DNA of 64,000 bases, taken from the NCBI RefSeq assembly GCF_004795055.1, contig NZ_SSBJ01000019.1:93341-157340 (forward strand), given 5' to 3'. Positions within the stretch are counted from its first letter, which is position 1. The number at the start of each line of letters is the position of its first letter. The notes under the pieces are model-generated. The model was not told where the DNA came from and did no database searches. It saw nothing but the letters and a program-made list of their open reading frames with translations. The stretch comes from Streptomyces sp. A1136. Its GTDB lineage: Bacteria > Actinomycetota > Actinomycetes > Streptomycetales > Streptomycetaceae. The position numbers and the translations under genes are program-made. This document shows, in pieces, positions 8,117 to 18,402 of this stretch.

Positions 8117-8229
8117 CCCGGTTCCCGATGGGGCCGGACTCCCCCGACCCGACGGCGGCCGCGGTGGGACGGGTCCCGCTGGGTAGGCTTCCCCGGGACA
8201 GCGCGCGGAGTTCGGGGCGGGGTGGGTTC

Positions 8230-8949
8230 ATGGGTCGTCAGGCGGGGCTGCGGGGCGTGGCGGTGGCCGTGGCGCTGCTGCTCGGACCGGTCGGGTGCGG
8301 CGGGGCCGGCGGGAGCGGGCTCTCGGACGGCAAGCAGGACGGGTCGGTGGGCAAACCCCCGGCCGGCGGCGCCGCGAAACCCGCGGGCGGCGACGTGCTG
8401 CCCGGCATGGTCGGCGCGGCCGAGGCCCGGACCCGGCTGGCGGCCCTGGCGGTCGGCAAACCGGGGACGATGGCCGGGTACAGCCGGGACAAGTTCACGC
8501 ACTGGGCCGAGCAGGGCGACAAGTGCGACACCCGTGAGGTCGTCCTCAAGCGCGACGGCAGGAACGTCACCCAGGACTCGCAGTGCCGGGCCGTGTCCGG
8601 CACCTGGAGGAGCCTGTACGACGGCGCCGACGTCAGCGACCCGGCGAAGCTGGACATCGACCACATGGTCCCGCTCGCCGAGGGGTGGCGCTCCGGTGCG
8701 GCCGGCTGGGACGCCGCCAAGCGCAAGGCCTTCGCCAACGACCTGACGCGCCCCCAGCTGCTGGCCGTCTCCGCAGCCTCCAACCGGTCCAAGGGCGATC
8801 AGAGCCCCGACCTGTGGCAGCCGCCGGACAAGTCGAGCTGGTGCCAGTACGGGCGCGCCTGGATCACCGTCAAGTCCTACTACAAGCTGACCGTCACGCC
8901 CCCGGAGAAGACCATGCTCACCACGATGATCGACACCTGCGCCTCATGA
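8230..8949 (+). CDS. Secreted HNH-type nuclease-like lipoprotein (DUF1524)
   Basis: A 239-residue exported protein. A short signal ends at the Cys of GPVGCGG (C23), a loose lipobox. The C-terminal half carries the GmrSD_C/DUF1524 His-Me finger signature DIDHMVPLAEG (D144, H145) and NRSKGDQSP (N185, K188), the layout of small secreted Streptomyces HNH nucleases. Two Cys pairs (KCD...QCR, WCQ...TC) could form disulfides outside the cell. The role may be DNA scavenging or competition. The ATG at 8230 starts the signal peptide; the frame upstream is not signal-like. It is coupled to the next gene by an ATGA overlap. Confidence 0.85.
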   Translation: MGRQAGLRGVAVAVALLLGPVGCGGAGGSGLSDGKQDGSVGKPPAGGAAKPAGGDVLPGMVGAAEARTRLAALAVGKPGTMAGYSRDKFTHWAEQGDKCDTREVVLKRDGRNVTQDSQCRAVSGTWRSLYDGADVSDPAKLDIDHMVPLAEGWRSGAAGWDAAKRKAFANDLTRPQLLAVSAASNRSKGDQSPDLWQPPDKSSWCQYGRAWITVKSYYKLTVTPPEKTMLTTMIDTCAS

Positions 8950-9221
8950 CCGCGCCCCGGCAGTGGGAGGACCACGTGCTCGCCGGACCCGGCGGGGCCA
9001 TGACCGACGAGGTCGGCGTGATCACCGGCGACCTCACGTTGCGTACCGTCGCGGGACCGGACGGCAAGGTGCGATTCGAGATCCAGTACCTCGACGCCGA
9101 CGAGTGGTACACCCTCACCGGCAGTCCCGTCGCCCACGGCGACCCGCACGCACTCCACTTGGCGGCACTGCGGGCCGTCCGCGCGGGCGGCGGCGCCGGG
9201 GCGCCGCACCCCGCCACCTGA
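8946..9221 (+). CDS. Hypothetical protein, 91 residues
   Basis: A small acidic-to-neutral cytoplasmic protein of unknown function (TAPRQWEDHVL... GVITGDLTLRTVAGPDGKV... EWYTLTGSPV). Its ATG overlaps the stop of the HNH lipoprotein gene (ATGA), implying translational coupling. An internal ATG at about 9000 (MTDEVGVI) is an alternative start. I know similar short proteins in other Streptomyces but no named domain. Export is not predicted, so a functional partnership with the nuclease is uncertain. Confidence 0.72.
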   Translation: MTAPRQWEDHVLAGPGGAMTDEVGVITGDLTLRTVAGPDGKVRFEIQYLDADEWYTLTGSPVAHGDPHALHLAALRAVRAGGGAGAPHPAT

Positions 9222-9309
9222 CCGGTCCGCCGCCCCTCGGGGGAACGCGCTGGTCAGGGTGGCTGCCGGCTGACAGACTGGGGTTGCTCCATCACTCCCA
9301 GGAGGACCC

Positions 9310-9501
9310 ATGGCCGACGAGACCGGTACCCCGCAGGACGAATCCCCCGCCGAGGAGGCCAAGCGCAAGTTCCGCGAGGCCCTGGAGCGCAACGCCGCGA
9401 ACGCGCATTCGCAGCAGGCCCACCAGAGCCGGGCGAAGGTGCAGGGCGCCAGCAGCGGCCCCGGCGGCAAGAACAAGAAGGTGCGTCGCAAGACCGGCTG
9501 A
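9310..9501 (+). CDS. DUF5302-like small basic protein
   Basis: A 63-residue highly charged protein with the family-like core EEAKRKFREALERNAANAH and a basic tail (GGKNKKVRRKTG). I recall this as the DUF5302 family common in Streptomyces; function unknown. AGGAGG 5 bp before ATG 9310 is a near-perfect ribosome site and suggests strong translation. It is mostly helical and without membrane segments. It stands alone before the rodlin gene. Confidence 0.82.
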   Translation: MADETGTPQDESPAEEAKRKFREALERNAANAHSQQAHQSRAKVQGASSGPGGKNKKVRRKTG

Positions 9502-9678
9502 CGTGTTCCGCCGGGCGGTCCGGACCCCCACCCGGGGGTGCGCCGCCCAGCGGGCGCCGTCGCGCGGCCCCCGAATCCTTGGGCCGCACGGGTGACGGGC
9601 GATAACCCCGGGACAGGTCGGTAGTTGATCTGAACGTACCCGCCGGGGACAGCTCATGCGACAGAAGGATTCCTCACC

Positions 9679-10089
9679 ATGCTCAAGAAGTTCATGGCCA
9701 CCGCCGCGGTCACCGCTTCCGTAGTCGGCGCAGGTGCCATCGCCGCCTCCCCGGCCATGGCGATCGGCAACGACAACGGCGTGAACACCGTCAACGGCAA
9801 CGGCGCCGCGCAGATCTACGGCAACCAGAAGACCGAGGGCGCCATGAGCCCGCAGCTGAGCCTGGTCCAGGGTTCGCTGAACAAGCTCTGCGTCGGCCTG
9901 CCCGCCAAGGTCAACGCGCAGTCGATCCTCGCCGCGCTGAACATCGGCGTCCAGGACATCAACGTCCTGTCCAACCCGCAGAACCAGCAGTGCACCGAGA
10001 ACTCCACCCAGGCCAAGGGCGACGAGTCCCTCTCGCACATCGTGGACAACATCCCGATCCTGTCCGGGAACGTCTCCGCCGGCAGTTGA
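9679..10089 (+). CDS. rdl: Rodlin, aerial hyphae surface protein
   Basis: A 136-residue secreted protein of the rodlet layer that covers Streptomyces aerial hyphae and spores. The signal peptide (residues 1-28, ending AMA) is followed by the rodlin core GNDNGVNTVNGNGAAQIYGN, the conserved MSPQLSLVQGSLNKLCVG, and the C-terminal VQDINVLSNPQNQQC. The two cysteines are conserved. AGAAGGATT precedes the ATG. Model species usually carry two adjacent divergent rodlin genes; here only one is present and the neighbour is a chitinase. A strong terminator follows. Confidence 0.93.
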   Translation: MLKKFMATAAVTASVVGAGAIAASPAMAIGNDNGVNTVNGNGAAQIYGNQKTEGAMSPQLSLVQGSLNKLCVGLPAKVNAQSILAALNIGVQDINVLSNPQNQQCTENSTQAKGDESLSHIVDNIPILSGNVSAGS

Positions 10090-10101
10090 TCGGTTCCCGC
10101 C

Positions 10102-10141
10102 CCGGACCGGCGTGACGACCTTCGTCGTCACGCCGGTCCGG
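10102..10141. terminator. Terminator after the rodlin gene
   Basis: A perfect 18-bp stem with a 4-base loop (CCGGACCGGCGTGACGAC, loop CTTC, complement), beginning 12 bp after the rodlin stop codon. Confidence 0.9.
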
Positions 10142-10178
10142 CGTTTGCGCAAGCCGAACGCGCGAAAAGCAACAGCTT

Positions 10179-10219
10179 TGGTCTAGACCTTGACAGGTTC
10201 AGACCACTTTCGCTTCAGT
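10179..10219 (+). promoter_or_regulatory. Chitinase promoter with DasR-like elements
   Basis: TGGTCTAGACCT at 10179-10190 and AGGTTCAGACCACT at 10195-10208 are two copies of the element known from Streptomyces chitinase promoters. They match the half sites of the DasR-responsive element (ACTGGTCTAGACCACT-like, from literature). A perfect TTGACA at 10190-10195 overlaps the first copy, and TTCAGT at 10214-10219 fits a -10 with an 18-bp spacer. N-acetylglucosamine control via DasR is the expected regulation. Confidence 0.72.
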
Positions 10220-10267
10220 GGCCGTAGTCGCCCCCACGACAACTCCCCCCACTGAAGGAGCACTTCC

Positions 10268-11185
10268 GTGATCCGTGCGCTACGCCGCCGCGCCCTTTCC
10301 ATGGCCGCGGCCGCCGCCGTGACCCTCGGTCTCGCCGTCGTCCTGCCCGCCTCCCCCGCCGCGGCGGCCCCCGCCTGCGCGGGCTCCTGGGCCGCCTCCG
10401 CCGTCTACACGAACGGCATGAGCGCCTCCTACGCCGGGCACAACTGGCAGGCCAAGTGGTGGACCCAGGGCGAGACCCCGGGCACTACCGGACAGTGGGG
10501 GGTCTGGTCGGACCAGGGCGCCTGCGGCGGCGGCCAGGACCCGGACCCCGGCACCGGCGACCCCTCCGGTTTCGTCGTCAGCGAGGCCCAGTTCAACCGG
10601 ATGTTCCCGAACCGGAACCCCTTCTACACCTACAACGGGCTGGTCGCGGCGCTCTCCGCGTACCCCGCCTTCGCGCACACCGGCGACGACACCGTCAAAC
10701 GGCGCGAGGCCGCCGCCTTCCTCGCCAACGTCTCCCACGAGACCGGCGGGCTGGTCTACATCGTCGAGCAGAACACCGCCAACTACCCGCACTACTGCGA
10801 CGCGTCCCAGCCGTACGGCTGCCCGGCGGGCCAGGCCGCCTACTACGGCCGCGGCCCCATCCAGCTGAGTTGGAACTTCAACTACAAGGCGGCCGGGGAC
10901 GCGTTGGGCATCAACCTCCTCGCCAACCCCTACCTCGTCGAGCAGGACCCGGCCGTCGCGATGAAGACGGCGCTCTGGTACTGGAACACCCAGAACGGCC
11001 CGGGCACCATGACCGCCCACGCGGCGATGGTCAACGGCGCCGGCTTCGGCGAGACCATCCGCTCCATCAACGGCTCCCTGGAGTGCAACGGCGGCAATCC
11101 GGCGCAGGTCCAGAGCCGGGTGAACGCCTACCAGAACTTCACCCAGGTGCTGGGCGTCACCCCGGGCGACCACCTCACCTGCTGA
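10268..11185 (+). CDS. Secreted GH19 chitinase with CBM5/12 module
   Basis: A 305-residue endochitinase. Residues 1-34 are the export signal. Residues 36-86 form a chitin-binding module (WAASAVYTNGMSASYAGHNW...WWTQGETPG). A short Asp/Pro/Gly linker leads to the GH19 catalytic domain (residues 100-305). The catalytic acids are E158 (ANVSHETGG) and E167 (YIVEQNTAN), the same 9-residue spacing as in S. griseus ChiC, and YYGRGPIQLSWNFNY is intact. The GTG start is backed by GAAGGAG 7 bp upstream. It should degrade fungal chitin and be induced through the DasR-like promoter. Confidence 0.95.
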   Translation: MIRALRRRALSMAAAAAVTLGLAVVLPASPAAAAPACAGSWAASAVYTNGMSASYAGHNWQAKWWTQGETPGTTGQWGVWSDQGACGGGQDPDPGTGDPSGFVVSEAQFNRMFPNRNPFYTYNGLVAALSAYPAFAHTGDDTVKRREAAAFLANVSHETGGLVYIVEQNTANYPHYCDASQPYGCPAGQAAYYGRGPIQLSWNFNYKAAGDALGINLLANPYLVEQDPAVAMKTALWYWNTQNGPGTMTAHAAMVNGAGFGETIRSINGSLECNGGNPAQVQSRVNAYQNFTQVLGVTPGDHLTC

Positions 11186-11200
11186 GCGGGGTGGAGGCAT

Positions 11201-11226
11201 CCGGCGCGCGGCCCGCGCGCGACCGG
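11201..11226. terminator. GC-rich hairpin between chitinase and LuxR regulator genes
   Basis: An inverted repeat of GCGCGCGG and CCGCGCGC with flanking CCGG sits in the 44-bp gap between two convergent genes. It could terminate both. The loop is very small, so the prediction is moderate. Confidence 0.5.
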
Positions 11227-11229
11227 TGC

Positions 11230-13995
11230 TCACCGCGTGCGCAGCGCCGTCGCCAACTGCGCCCGGGAACGGACGTCCAGCTTCTGGTAGATGCGGGTCA
11301 GCCGGGACTCCACCGTCTTCACGCTGAGGAAGAGCTTCGCGGCGGCCTCCTGGTTGCTGGCTCCCTGGCTGACGAGCAGCGCGAGGCGGGTCTCGGCCTC
11401 GGTCAGGGCCGCCACCCCCGGGTGCAGGGCGGCGGCCTCGGGGGCGCTGTCGCGGGCCAGGTCCAGCCAGGGTTTCGCGCCAGCCCGGTCGAACACCTCC
11501 GCCGCCTCCCGCAGCGCGGTACGGGCGGGGGCCCGGCGCCGGCGGCGACGCTCGACTCGGGCCAGGGCCAGGAGCGTACGGCCGCGTTCGAGGGGCAGTC
11601 CGAGCGCCTGGAAGCTTCGGGCCGTGGCCTCCAGGAGGGCCACGGCCGCCTCGGCGTCGCCCTGCGCGGACAGGCACAGGCCCCGGGCCCGGTCGAGGGC
11701 GGCCAGCACACTGGAGCGTCCCAGCGAGCGGGCCACCGTACGGACGGAGTCGAGCAGTTCTGCGGCTTCACCGGGAGCGTCGGCCGCGACCAGGGCCTCG
11801 GCGAGTTCACCGTGCCAGCGCAGGATCGAGGGGTCGACCACCTTCTGGGCCTCTTCCAGGCGGGCGACCCGGCGCAGCGTGGCCACCGCCTTCGCCGCCT
11901 CTCCGGTGGCCAGTTCGACCAGGCCCAAGGCGTACAGGGCGCGGGAGAGGAAGACCTGGTCGTGCTCCTCCTCGGAAGCCTGGATGCCGCGACGGGCGTA
12001 GCCGGCGGCGCGGGCGAAGCTTCCGCCGGTGGACTCGGCCAACGCGGCGACGTACCAGGCGGGACCGGGCGAGAGGCCCGCCTCGATGGTCAGTGCCAGG
12101 GCGCGACGGGCGTGCGCGGCCCCGGCCGCGCACCTGCCGCGCCGCAGTTCGACCTCGGTGAGGCTGCGCAACACCTCGAAGACGTCCTCGGAGGAGCCGG
12201 TGCGCCGTACGGCGGGCAGCAGGACGAGCAGTTGCCGGTGGGCTTCCTCCAAACGATCGTCGAAGAGCGCGTGGCGGACGGCGAGGTACTGGGGTGCGTT
12301 GCGCATGCCGAGCGGCACTTCGGGGACGGGCAGGGCCAGTGCCTCCGCGAGGATGTCCTCGGCTCCCGGGTCGCCGAGGATGCGGCCCATGCGGGCCCGT
12401 ACGGTCAGGGCCATGGCCTCGGCGACCTGGTCGCCGCCGAGCGCGGCCAGGGCGCCGGCCTCGGCGGCGGCGTCCCGGGAACGTACCGGGTCGCCGTCGC
12501 TGAGGTTGTGTTTCCAGGCCACCCGCAGCCGGACGGCGGCGAGCAGGGCCGGGTCCCCGGCGGCGTCGTCGATCGCGTGGGCGAAGGTCTCGTCGAGGTC
12601 GGCCAGCGCCTGCCCGGCGGCGTCGATGACCGCGAGGCGGGCGCGCACCCGGTCGGCGGGCGAGGCGTCGCGGGCGAGGACGGCTCGGGTGGCGCGGCGG
12701 GCGAGGTCGGCCCGCCCGGCCCAGCCGGCGTCCTCGGCGGCCGTGACGAGCCGGGCCAGTTCCTCCTCGGGCCGGTCGCCGGGGGTGCGTTCGGCGGCGA
12801 GCAGTCCGAGTTCGGCGGCGAGGGCGCGCTGGCCGCGGCGACGGCAGGCGGCGGCGGCGTCGGTGATCTCGGCGGCGAGGCGGGCGTCGGGGGTGTCCAC
12901 GGTCAGCGCCCGGTGCCGTACCGCCTGGACGGGGTCGTCGACGGCGGCGGCGAGCGCCGCGTGCCCGGCCGCCCGCTCGGGCCAGCCCGCGTCGGCGGCC
13001 AGGGCGGTGGGCAGCGCGCCGGCGGTGAAGCGGACGGCGCCGTCCTCCCCCACGGTGACCAGCGCGGCCCGTTCCGCCTCGGCCAGTTCGGCTTCCGCGT
13101 CGGGGCGGCCGGCCCGGCGCAGCAGGGCGGTCGTCGGACGGGAGGCGAGGGCGGCGAGCAGCAGGGTGCGCCGGGCCCGCTCGGGGGCCTCGGCGAGCAG
13201 CCGTCGGGCGACTTCGCGGGCCTGCCCGGAGACGGGCAGGGTGTCGGCGTGGTGGGCGCCGGGGCCCCCGTCGCGGGACCCGGCGGCTTCGGTGAGGGAG
13301 TGGCCGAGGGCGAGCGCCAGGCGCGGGTTTCCGCCGCTGGCCTGGTGGATGCGGCCGGCGAGGCGGGCGGGCAGCCCGTGGCGCACGAGCAGTTCGGCGA
13401 CTTCCTCCGCGCCGAGCGGGGGCACCCGCACGGTGGGGGTCGCGGGTCCGCAGAGCGGTCCGGCGACGGGCGTGCCGCCCTGGACGCACTCCGCGACGAG
13501 GACCCGGACGCGGGGCGGGGTCAGGCGCAGGGCGAAGCGCAGGAGGCCGGTGCTTTCGGCGTCGAGCCACTGGGCGTTGTCGATGACGAGCAGGACGGGA
13601 TCGCGGGCGGCGAGGGTGCGCAGTACCTCGACGACGGCGAGGCGCAGCGCGACGTGGTCGCGGCCGGCGCCCGGGGTGTCGGTCTCGCGGCGCAGCAGGG
13701 CGATGGCGGTGCGCTGGGGTCCGGCGAGCCGTTCCAGGGCGCAGTGGGGGACGGAGGAGAGCAGGGCGGCGGCCGAGGCCTCGGGTATCCACTGGTCGGC
13801 GGCTTCCGGTGCGAGGTGGAGAACGGTCTCGCGGCGGGCTTCGGCGGCGGCCGCGACGGCGCGCACCACCTCGGTCTTTCCGGCACCGGCCGGTCCGGTG
13901 AGGATCGCCCGGCCCTGTCCGGTCAGCGCGCGGTCCACCGCCGCGATGATTTCCCCGTGTCCGACGCCCGCGTCAGCGTTCCCCGTCGCCGCCAC
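11230..13995 (-). CDS. LuxR-family large ATP-binding regulator (LAL)
   Basis: A 921-residue regulator. The N-terminal AAA/STAND ATPase has Walker A GPAGAGKT (residues 34-41) and Walker B PVLLVIDN (133-140). A long TPR-like helical middle follows, then a C-terminal LuxR helix-turn-helix (ALTEAETRLALLVSQGASNQEAA...SVKTVESRLTRIYQKLDV). LAL proteins commonly activate secondary metabolism or sugar genes. No biosynthetic cluster adjoins this one, so the target is unknown. The start is a GTG ending at 13995. It converges on the chitinase gene. Confidence 0.93.
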   Translation of the reverse strand: MAATGNADAGVGHGEIIAAVDRALTGQGRAILTGPAGAGKTEVVRAVAAAAEARRETVLHLAPEAADQWIPEASAAALLSSVPHCALERLAGPQRTAIALLRRETDTPGAGRDHVALRLAVVEVLRTLAARDPVLLVIDNAQWLDAESTGLLRFALRLTPPRVRVLVAECVQGGTPVAGPLCGPATPTVRVPPLGAEEVAELLVRHGLPARLAGRIHQASGGNPRLALALGHSLTEAAGSRDGGPGAHHADTLPVSGQAREVARRLLAEAPERARRTLLLAALASRPTTALLRRAGRPDAEAELAEAERAALVTVGEDGAVRFTAGALPTALAADAGWPERAAGHAALAAAVDDPVQAVRHRALTVDTPDARLAAEITDAAAACRRRGQRALAAELGLLAAERTPGDRPEEELARLVTAAEDAGWAGRADLARRATRAVLARDASPADRVRARLAVIDAAGQALADLDETFAHAIDDAAGDPALLAAVRLRVAWKHNLSDGDPVRSRDAAAEAGALAALGGDQVAEAMALTVRARMGRILGDPGAEDILAEALALPVPEVPLGMRNAPQYLAVRHALFDDRLEEAHRQLLVLLPAVRRTGSSEDVFEVLRSLTEVELRRGRCAAGAAHARRALALTIEAGLSPGPAWYVAALAESTGGSFARAAGYARRGIQASEEEHDQVFLSRALYALGLVELATGEAAKAVATLRRVARLEEAQKVVDPSILRWHGELAEALVAADAPGEAAELLDSVRTVARSLGRSSVLAALDRARGLCLSAQGDAEAAVALLEATARSFQALGLPLERGRTLLALARVERRRRRRAPARTALREAAEVFDRAGAKPWLDLARDSAPEAAALHPGVAALTEAETRLALLVSQGASNQEAAAKLFLSVKTVESRLTRIYQKLDVRSRAQLATALRTR

Positions 13996-14120
13996 GCACA
14001 GCCACCAGCCTTTCCGCCCTGTCCCTGTGCCTTTCCTGTGAGACGCGACAATACGAGGTCGGCCGGGGGGCGGACCCTCATTGTGACGCAGAAATCAGTC
14101 GGCCGGCCGGAATGCCCGAA

Positions 14121-14153
14121 GGACCTGCCGGTACGGGAGGTACGGGCAGGTCC
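14121..14153. terminator. Terminator after the subtilisin-like protease gene
   Basis: GGACCTGCC at 14121-14129 pairs with GGCAGGTCC at 14145-14153, with an inner GTAC/GTAC helix across one mismatch. It lies about 90 bp downstream of the protease stop on the minus strand and upstream of the LAL gene. Confidence 0.7.
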
Positions 14154-14242
14154 GGGGGCTGGTGTTGGTCCGTACCAGCGGGTCCGTCAGGGCCGGGGTT
14201 GGGGGGCTCCGGCGGCCTGACGGACCGGGGTGGGAGCCGGGG

Positions 14243-16054
<1,812 letters not shown>

Positions 16055-16386
16055 GTGTTCCCTTTCGCGGGCCGGTTCCGGGCAGGCCGGAGCGGCCGGT
16101 TCGAGCTGTGTGGGAGGTGAACCGGCGGCGGCCGGCGGGCCGGGAGCGGGCTGGTCAGACCCGCTCCGGACACCACCGCGCGCCGCGTCGCCCGACCGCG
16201 ACGGCGGGGCAGGGCAACGGCGGTACCGGCGATCCCGCCCGGCCTCGCAAGGCTTCACACCATGTGGGGTTGGTGCGGGGGCAGTTCGTGGCGGGGGAAG
16301 ACCGCCGGTGGGCAGACAGTAGGCAACACCTGGATGAACTCGATACGGGGAAAACCCTTGTCCGGCCCCTCACCTGGGAGGAGAGG
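16055..16386. other. Intergenic region upstream of the protease gene
   Basis: A gap of 332 bp between the minus-strand DUF1838 gene, whose 3' end is at 16387, and the minus-strand protease start at 16054. It should hold the DUF1838 terminator and the protease promoter. I see no clear -35/-10 pair or strong hairpin, and no supported coding frame. Confidence 0.5.
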
Positions 16387-17130
16387 CTACCGGGGCGGGT
16401 GGAGCGCGCGGAAATACGTCCAGCTGGACTCGTTGGGCTCGGTCCACTTCTCCGGGGCGTGCGCGAACTCCGGGTGGTGCGCGGCGATGTACGCGCGGGT
16501 GCGCTCCGGGGCGTCCTCGTAGGAGCCGAGTTTGCGACCGCGACAGTGGAACGTCAGGCCGCCGGGGCGCGCTCCCCGCTCCATCCAGGGCAGCCACGGG
16601 GACATGCGGGTCCAGGACATGGTGGCGGGGACGCCGGCCGCCTCGGTGGTGAAGACCGTGGCGGGCGCGAAGAACTGGAACAGCTCCAGGGCCCGGTAGG
16701 TGTCGTCCGCCGAGTTCAACGGGTATTGGGCGACGGGCAGCGGCGACGGGTAGGCGAGGGGGATCTCCAGGCTGAAACACACCTGGTCGCCGAGTTCCGT
16801 CACGGGCACGGGGAAAGGCCTCCACCGCTGGTTCGCCGGGTCGTTCCAGACGTGGACGACCGGCTTGTCCTCCCAGGTCTCCAGGATCTCGCGGGTCCCC
16901 GGGTCCAGGTAGAAGGCGGCTTCCCTGGTGAGCAGCCGGTACGTCCCCTCCTCCTGACCCTCGCCGGTGACCAGGCGGGCCACGTTGAGGCCTTCGAAGC
17001 CGAAGAGGTGTCGGTAGGGCTCGCCCGGCGCCCAGGAGTGGACGTCGCCGGTCCACCAGAAGGTGACTTCGGCGCCGTCGAGCGAGGCGCGGGTGCGGGC
17101 GAAGGCCTGGAAACGTTCCGCGGGAGTCAT
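16387..17130 (-). CDS. DUF1838 family protein
   Basis: A 247-residue protein that I recognise as the DUF1838 family (EVTFWWTGDVHSWAPGEPYRH..., NPYWRPFPVPVTE-like stretch, MSWTRMSPWLPW). The function is not established, and the residues rich in Trp and His suggest a small-molecule or carbohydrate enzyme. No signal peptide is seen. The ATG ending at 17130 starts the alignable MTPAERFQAF; a longer upstream frame is low-complexity and unlikely. No operon partner. Confidence 0.8.
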   Translation of the reverse strand: MTPAERFQAFARTRASLDGAEVTFWWTGDVHSWAPGEPYRHLFGFEGLNVARLVTGEGQEEGTYRLLTREAAFYLDPGTREILETWEDKPVVHVWNDPANQRWRPFPVPVTELGDQVCFSLEIPLAYPSPLPVAQYPLNSADDTYRALELFQFFAPATVFTTEAAGVPATMSWTRMSPWLPWMERGARPGGLTFHCRGRKLGSYEDAPERTRAYIAAHHPEFAHAPEKWTEPNESSWTYFRALHPPR

Positions 17131-17321
17131 ACCGGGTACTCTGCGCGGTCGCCGCCGGTACGGGCAAGGAGCGCCACGGCCAACCGGCCGCCCACCGCGG
17201 CGCGTTCGCGACGACACGGCGGACATCGGGGCCGCCCGGCGTCGGCCCGCCGGCGGGCACGGCCGTCCGCTCCGCGGATGCCCGGTTGACTGGGGTGCGG
17301 CCACCGGCAAACGTGACCGCC

Positions 17322-18302
17322 ATGGGGAACGAACACCGACTGCTCGCGCTGCTGGTCTGCCTGGTCCTGGGCGGCGGGCTGACGGCCGCCGTGATCGGGG
17401 CGTCACGGGCCGCCGGGCCGGGCGCGGGCCCCGTCGCGGCCGACTTCGCCGCCCCGCGCGAGATGCGCCCCGAGGCCGGGCTGCTCCCCGCCGGGCCCGA
17501 CGCCTCGACCGGTACGGTGACCGTGGATTGCGGTCGCAACGGCGAAGGCCACTACAACCAGGACAACCTGGTGGTCTCGCCCGGGCTGCGGGCGGGCGCC
17601 CACCACACCCATTCCTACGTCGGGAACCTCTCCACCGACGCCCTGTCCACGGACACCTCCCTCGCGGGTGCCCCCACCAGTTGCCCGGGCGGCGACCGGT
17701 CGACGTACTACTGGCCGGTGCTGCGCCGCACGGACCACCCGGGCCGGGACCCGCACGAGGACGCGGCGGGGCACGGCAACGCGGGCGAGATCCTGCCCGA
17801 GGCCTCGGTGACGGTGGAGTTCCGGGGCAGCCCGGTCGGCAAGGTGGTGCCGATGCCCCGGTTCCTGCGCGCGATGACCGGCGACGCGGTCGCGTACACG
17901 GCGGGCACCGACGCGGACGTCCGCGCCCGCTGGGGCTGTTCCGGCTCCCCGGGGCTCGCCTCCCCGCACTATCCCCGCTGTCCCGCCGGGCAGCGCCTCA
18001 CCCGGACGCTGGTCTTCCCGAGCTGCTGGAACGGGCTCGACACGGACAGCCCCACCCACCGCTCGCACCTGCTGTTCCCCACCGCGAGCGGCGTCTGCCC
18101 CCGGGACACCTTCCCGGTCCCGCAACTGCGCGTCTCCCTCGCCTACGACGTGCCGTCGGGCACGCCCTTCGCCCTCGACTCCTTCCCCGAGCAGATGCAC
18201 AGCCCGAAGACGGACCACGCGATGTTCGTGAACGTCATGACCGACGAGCGGATGCGGGCCGTCGTCGACTGCCTCAACGAGGGCCGGGCCTGCCGGATCT
18301 GA
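17322..18302 (+). CDS. Secreted DUF1996 protein
   Basis: A 326-residue exported protein with an N-terminal hydrophobic segment (residues 6-27). The DUF1996 core follows: DNLVVSPGLRAGAHHTHSYVGN, YYWPVL, LVFPSCWNGLDTDSPTHRSHLLFP, CPRDTFPVPQLRVSLAYDV, and FHxD-like EQMHSPKTDHAMF. The family is widespread in actinobacteria and fungi with unknown activity; its many conserved His residues suggest metal or polysaccharide binding. The ATG at 17322 begins the signal; a GTG 9 bp earlier is an alternative. Confidence 0.85.
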   Translation: MGNEHRLLALLVCLVLGGGLTAAVIGASRAAGPGAGPVAADFAAPREMRPEAGLLPAGPDASTGTVTVDCGRNGEGHYNQDNLVVSPGLRAGAHHTHSYVGNLSTDALSTDTSLAGAPTSCPGGDRSTYYWPVLRRTDHPGRDPHEDAAGHGNAGEILPEASVTVEFRGSPVGKVVPMPRFLRAMTGDAVAYTAGTDADVRARWGCSGSPGLASPHYPRCPAGQRLTRTLVFPSCWNGLDTDSPTHRSHLLFPTASGVCPRDTFPVPQLRVSLAYDVPSGTPFALDSFPEQMHSPKTDHAMFVNVMTDERMRAVVDCLNEGRACRI

Positions 18303-18402
18303 CCCCCGACGTCCGGCGCGTGACGCGGGTCACATGAACCCGGAGCGGCCGGGGCGCGTGTTCGGACCGCACCACGCAAGCGAGGAAGACGGAGAGGGTG
18401 AG

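Noticed and set aside
6493..8664. A 723-codon minus-strand frame over the MFS exporter and HNH lipoprotein genes
   Set aside because: No domain, no ribosome site, and both opposite genes are well supported.
10456..14220. A 1254-codon open frame on the plus strand
   Set aside because: It is a GC-bias shadow of the chitinase and the minus-strand LuxR regulator, which have clear domains; the translation is low-complexity.
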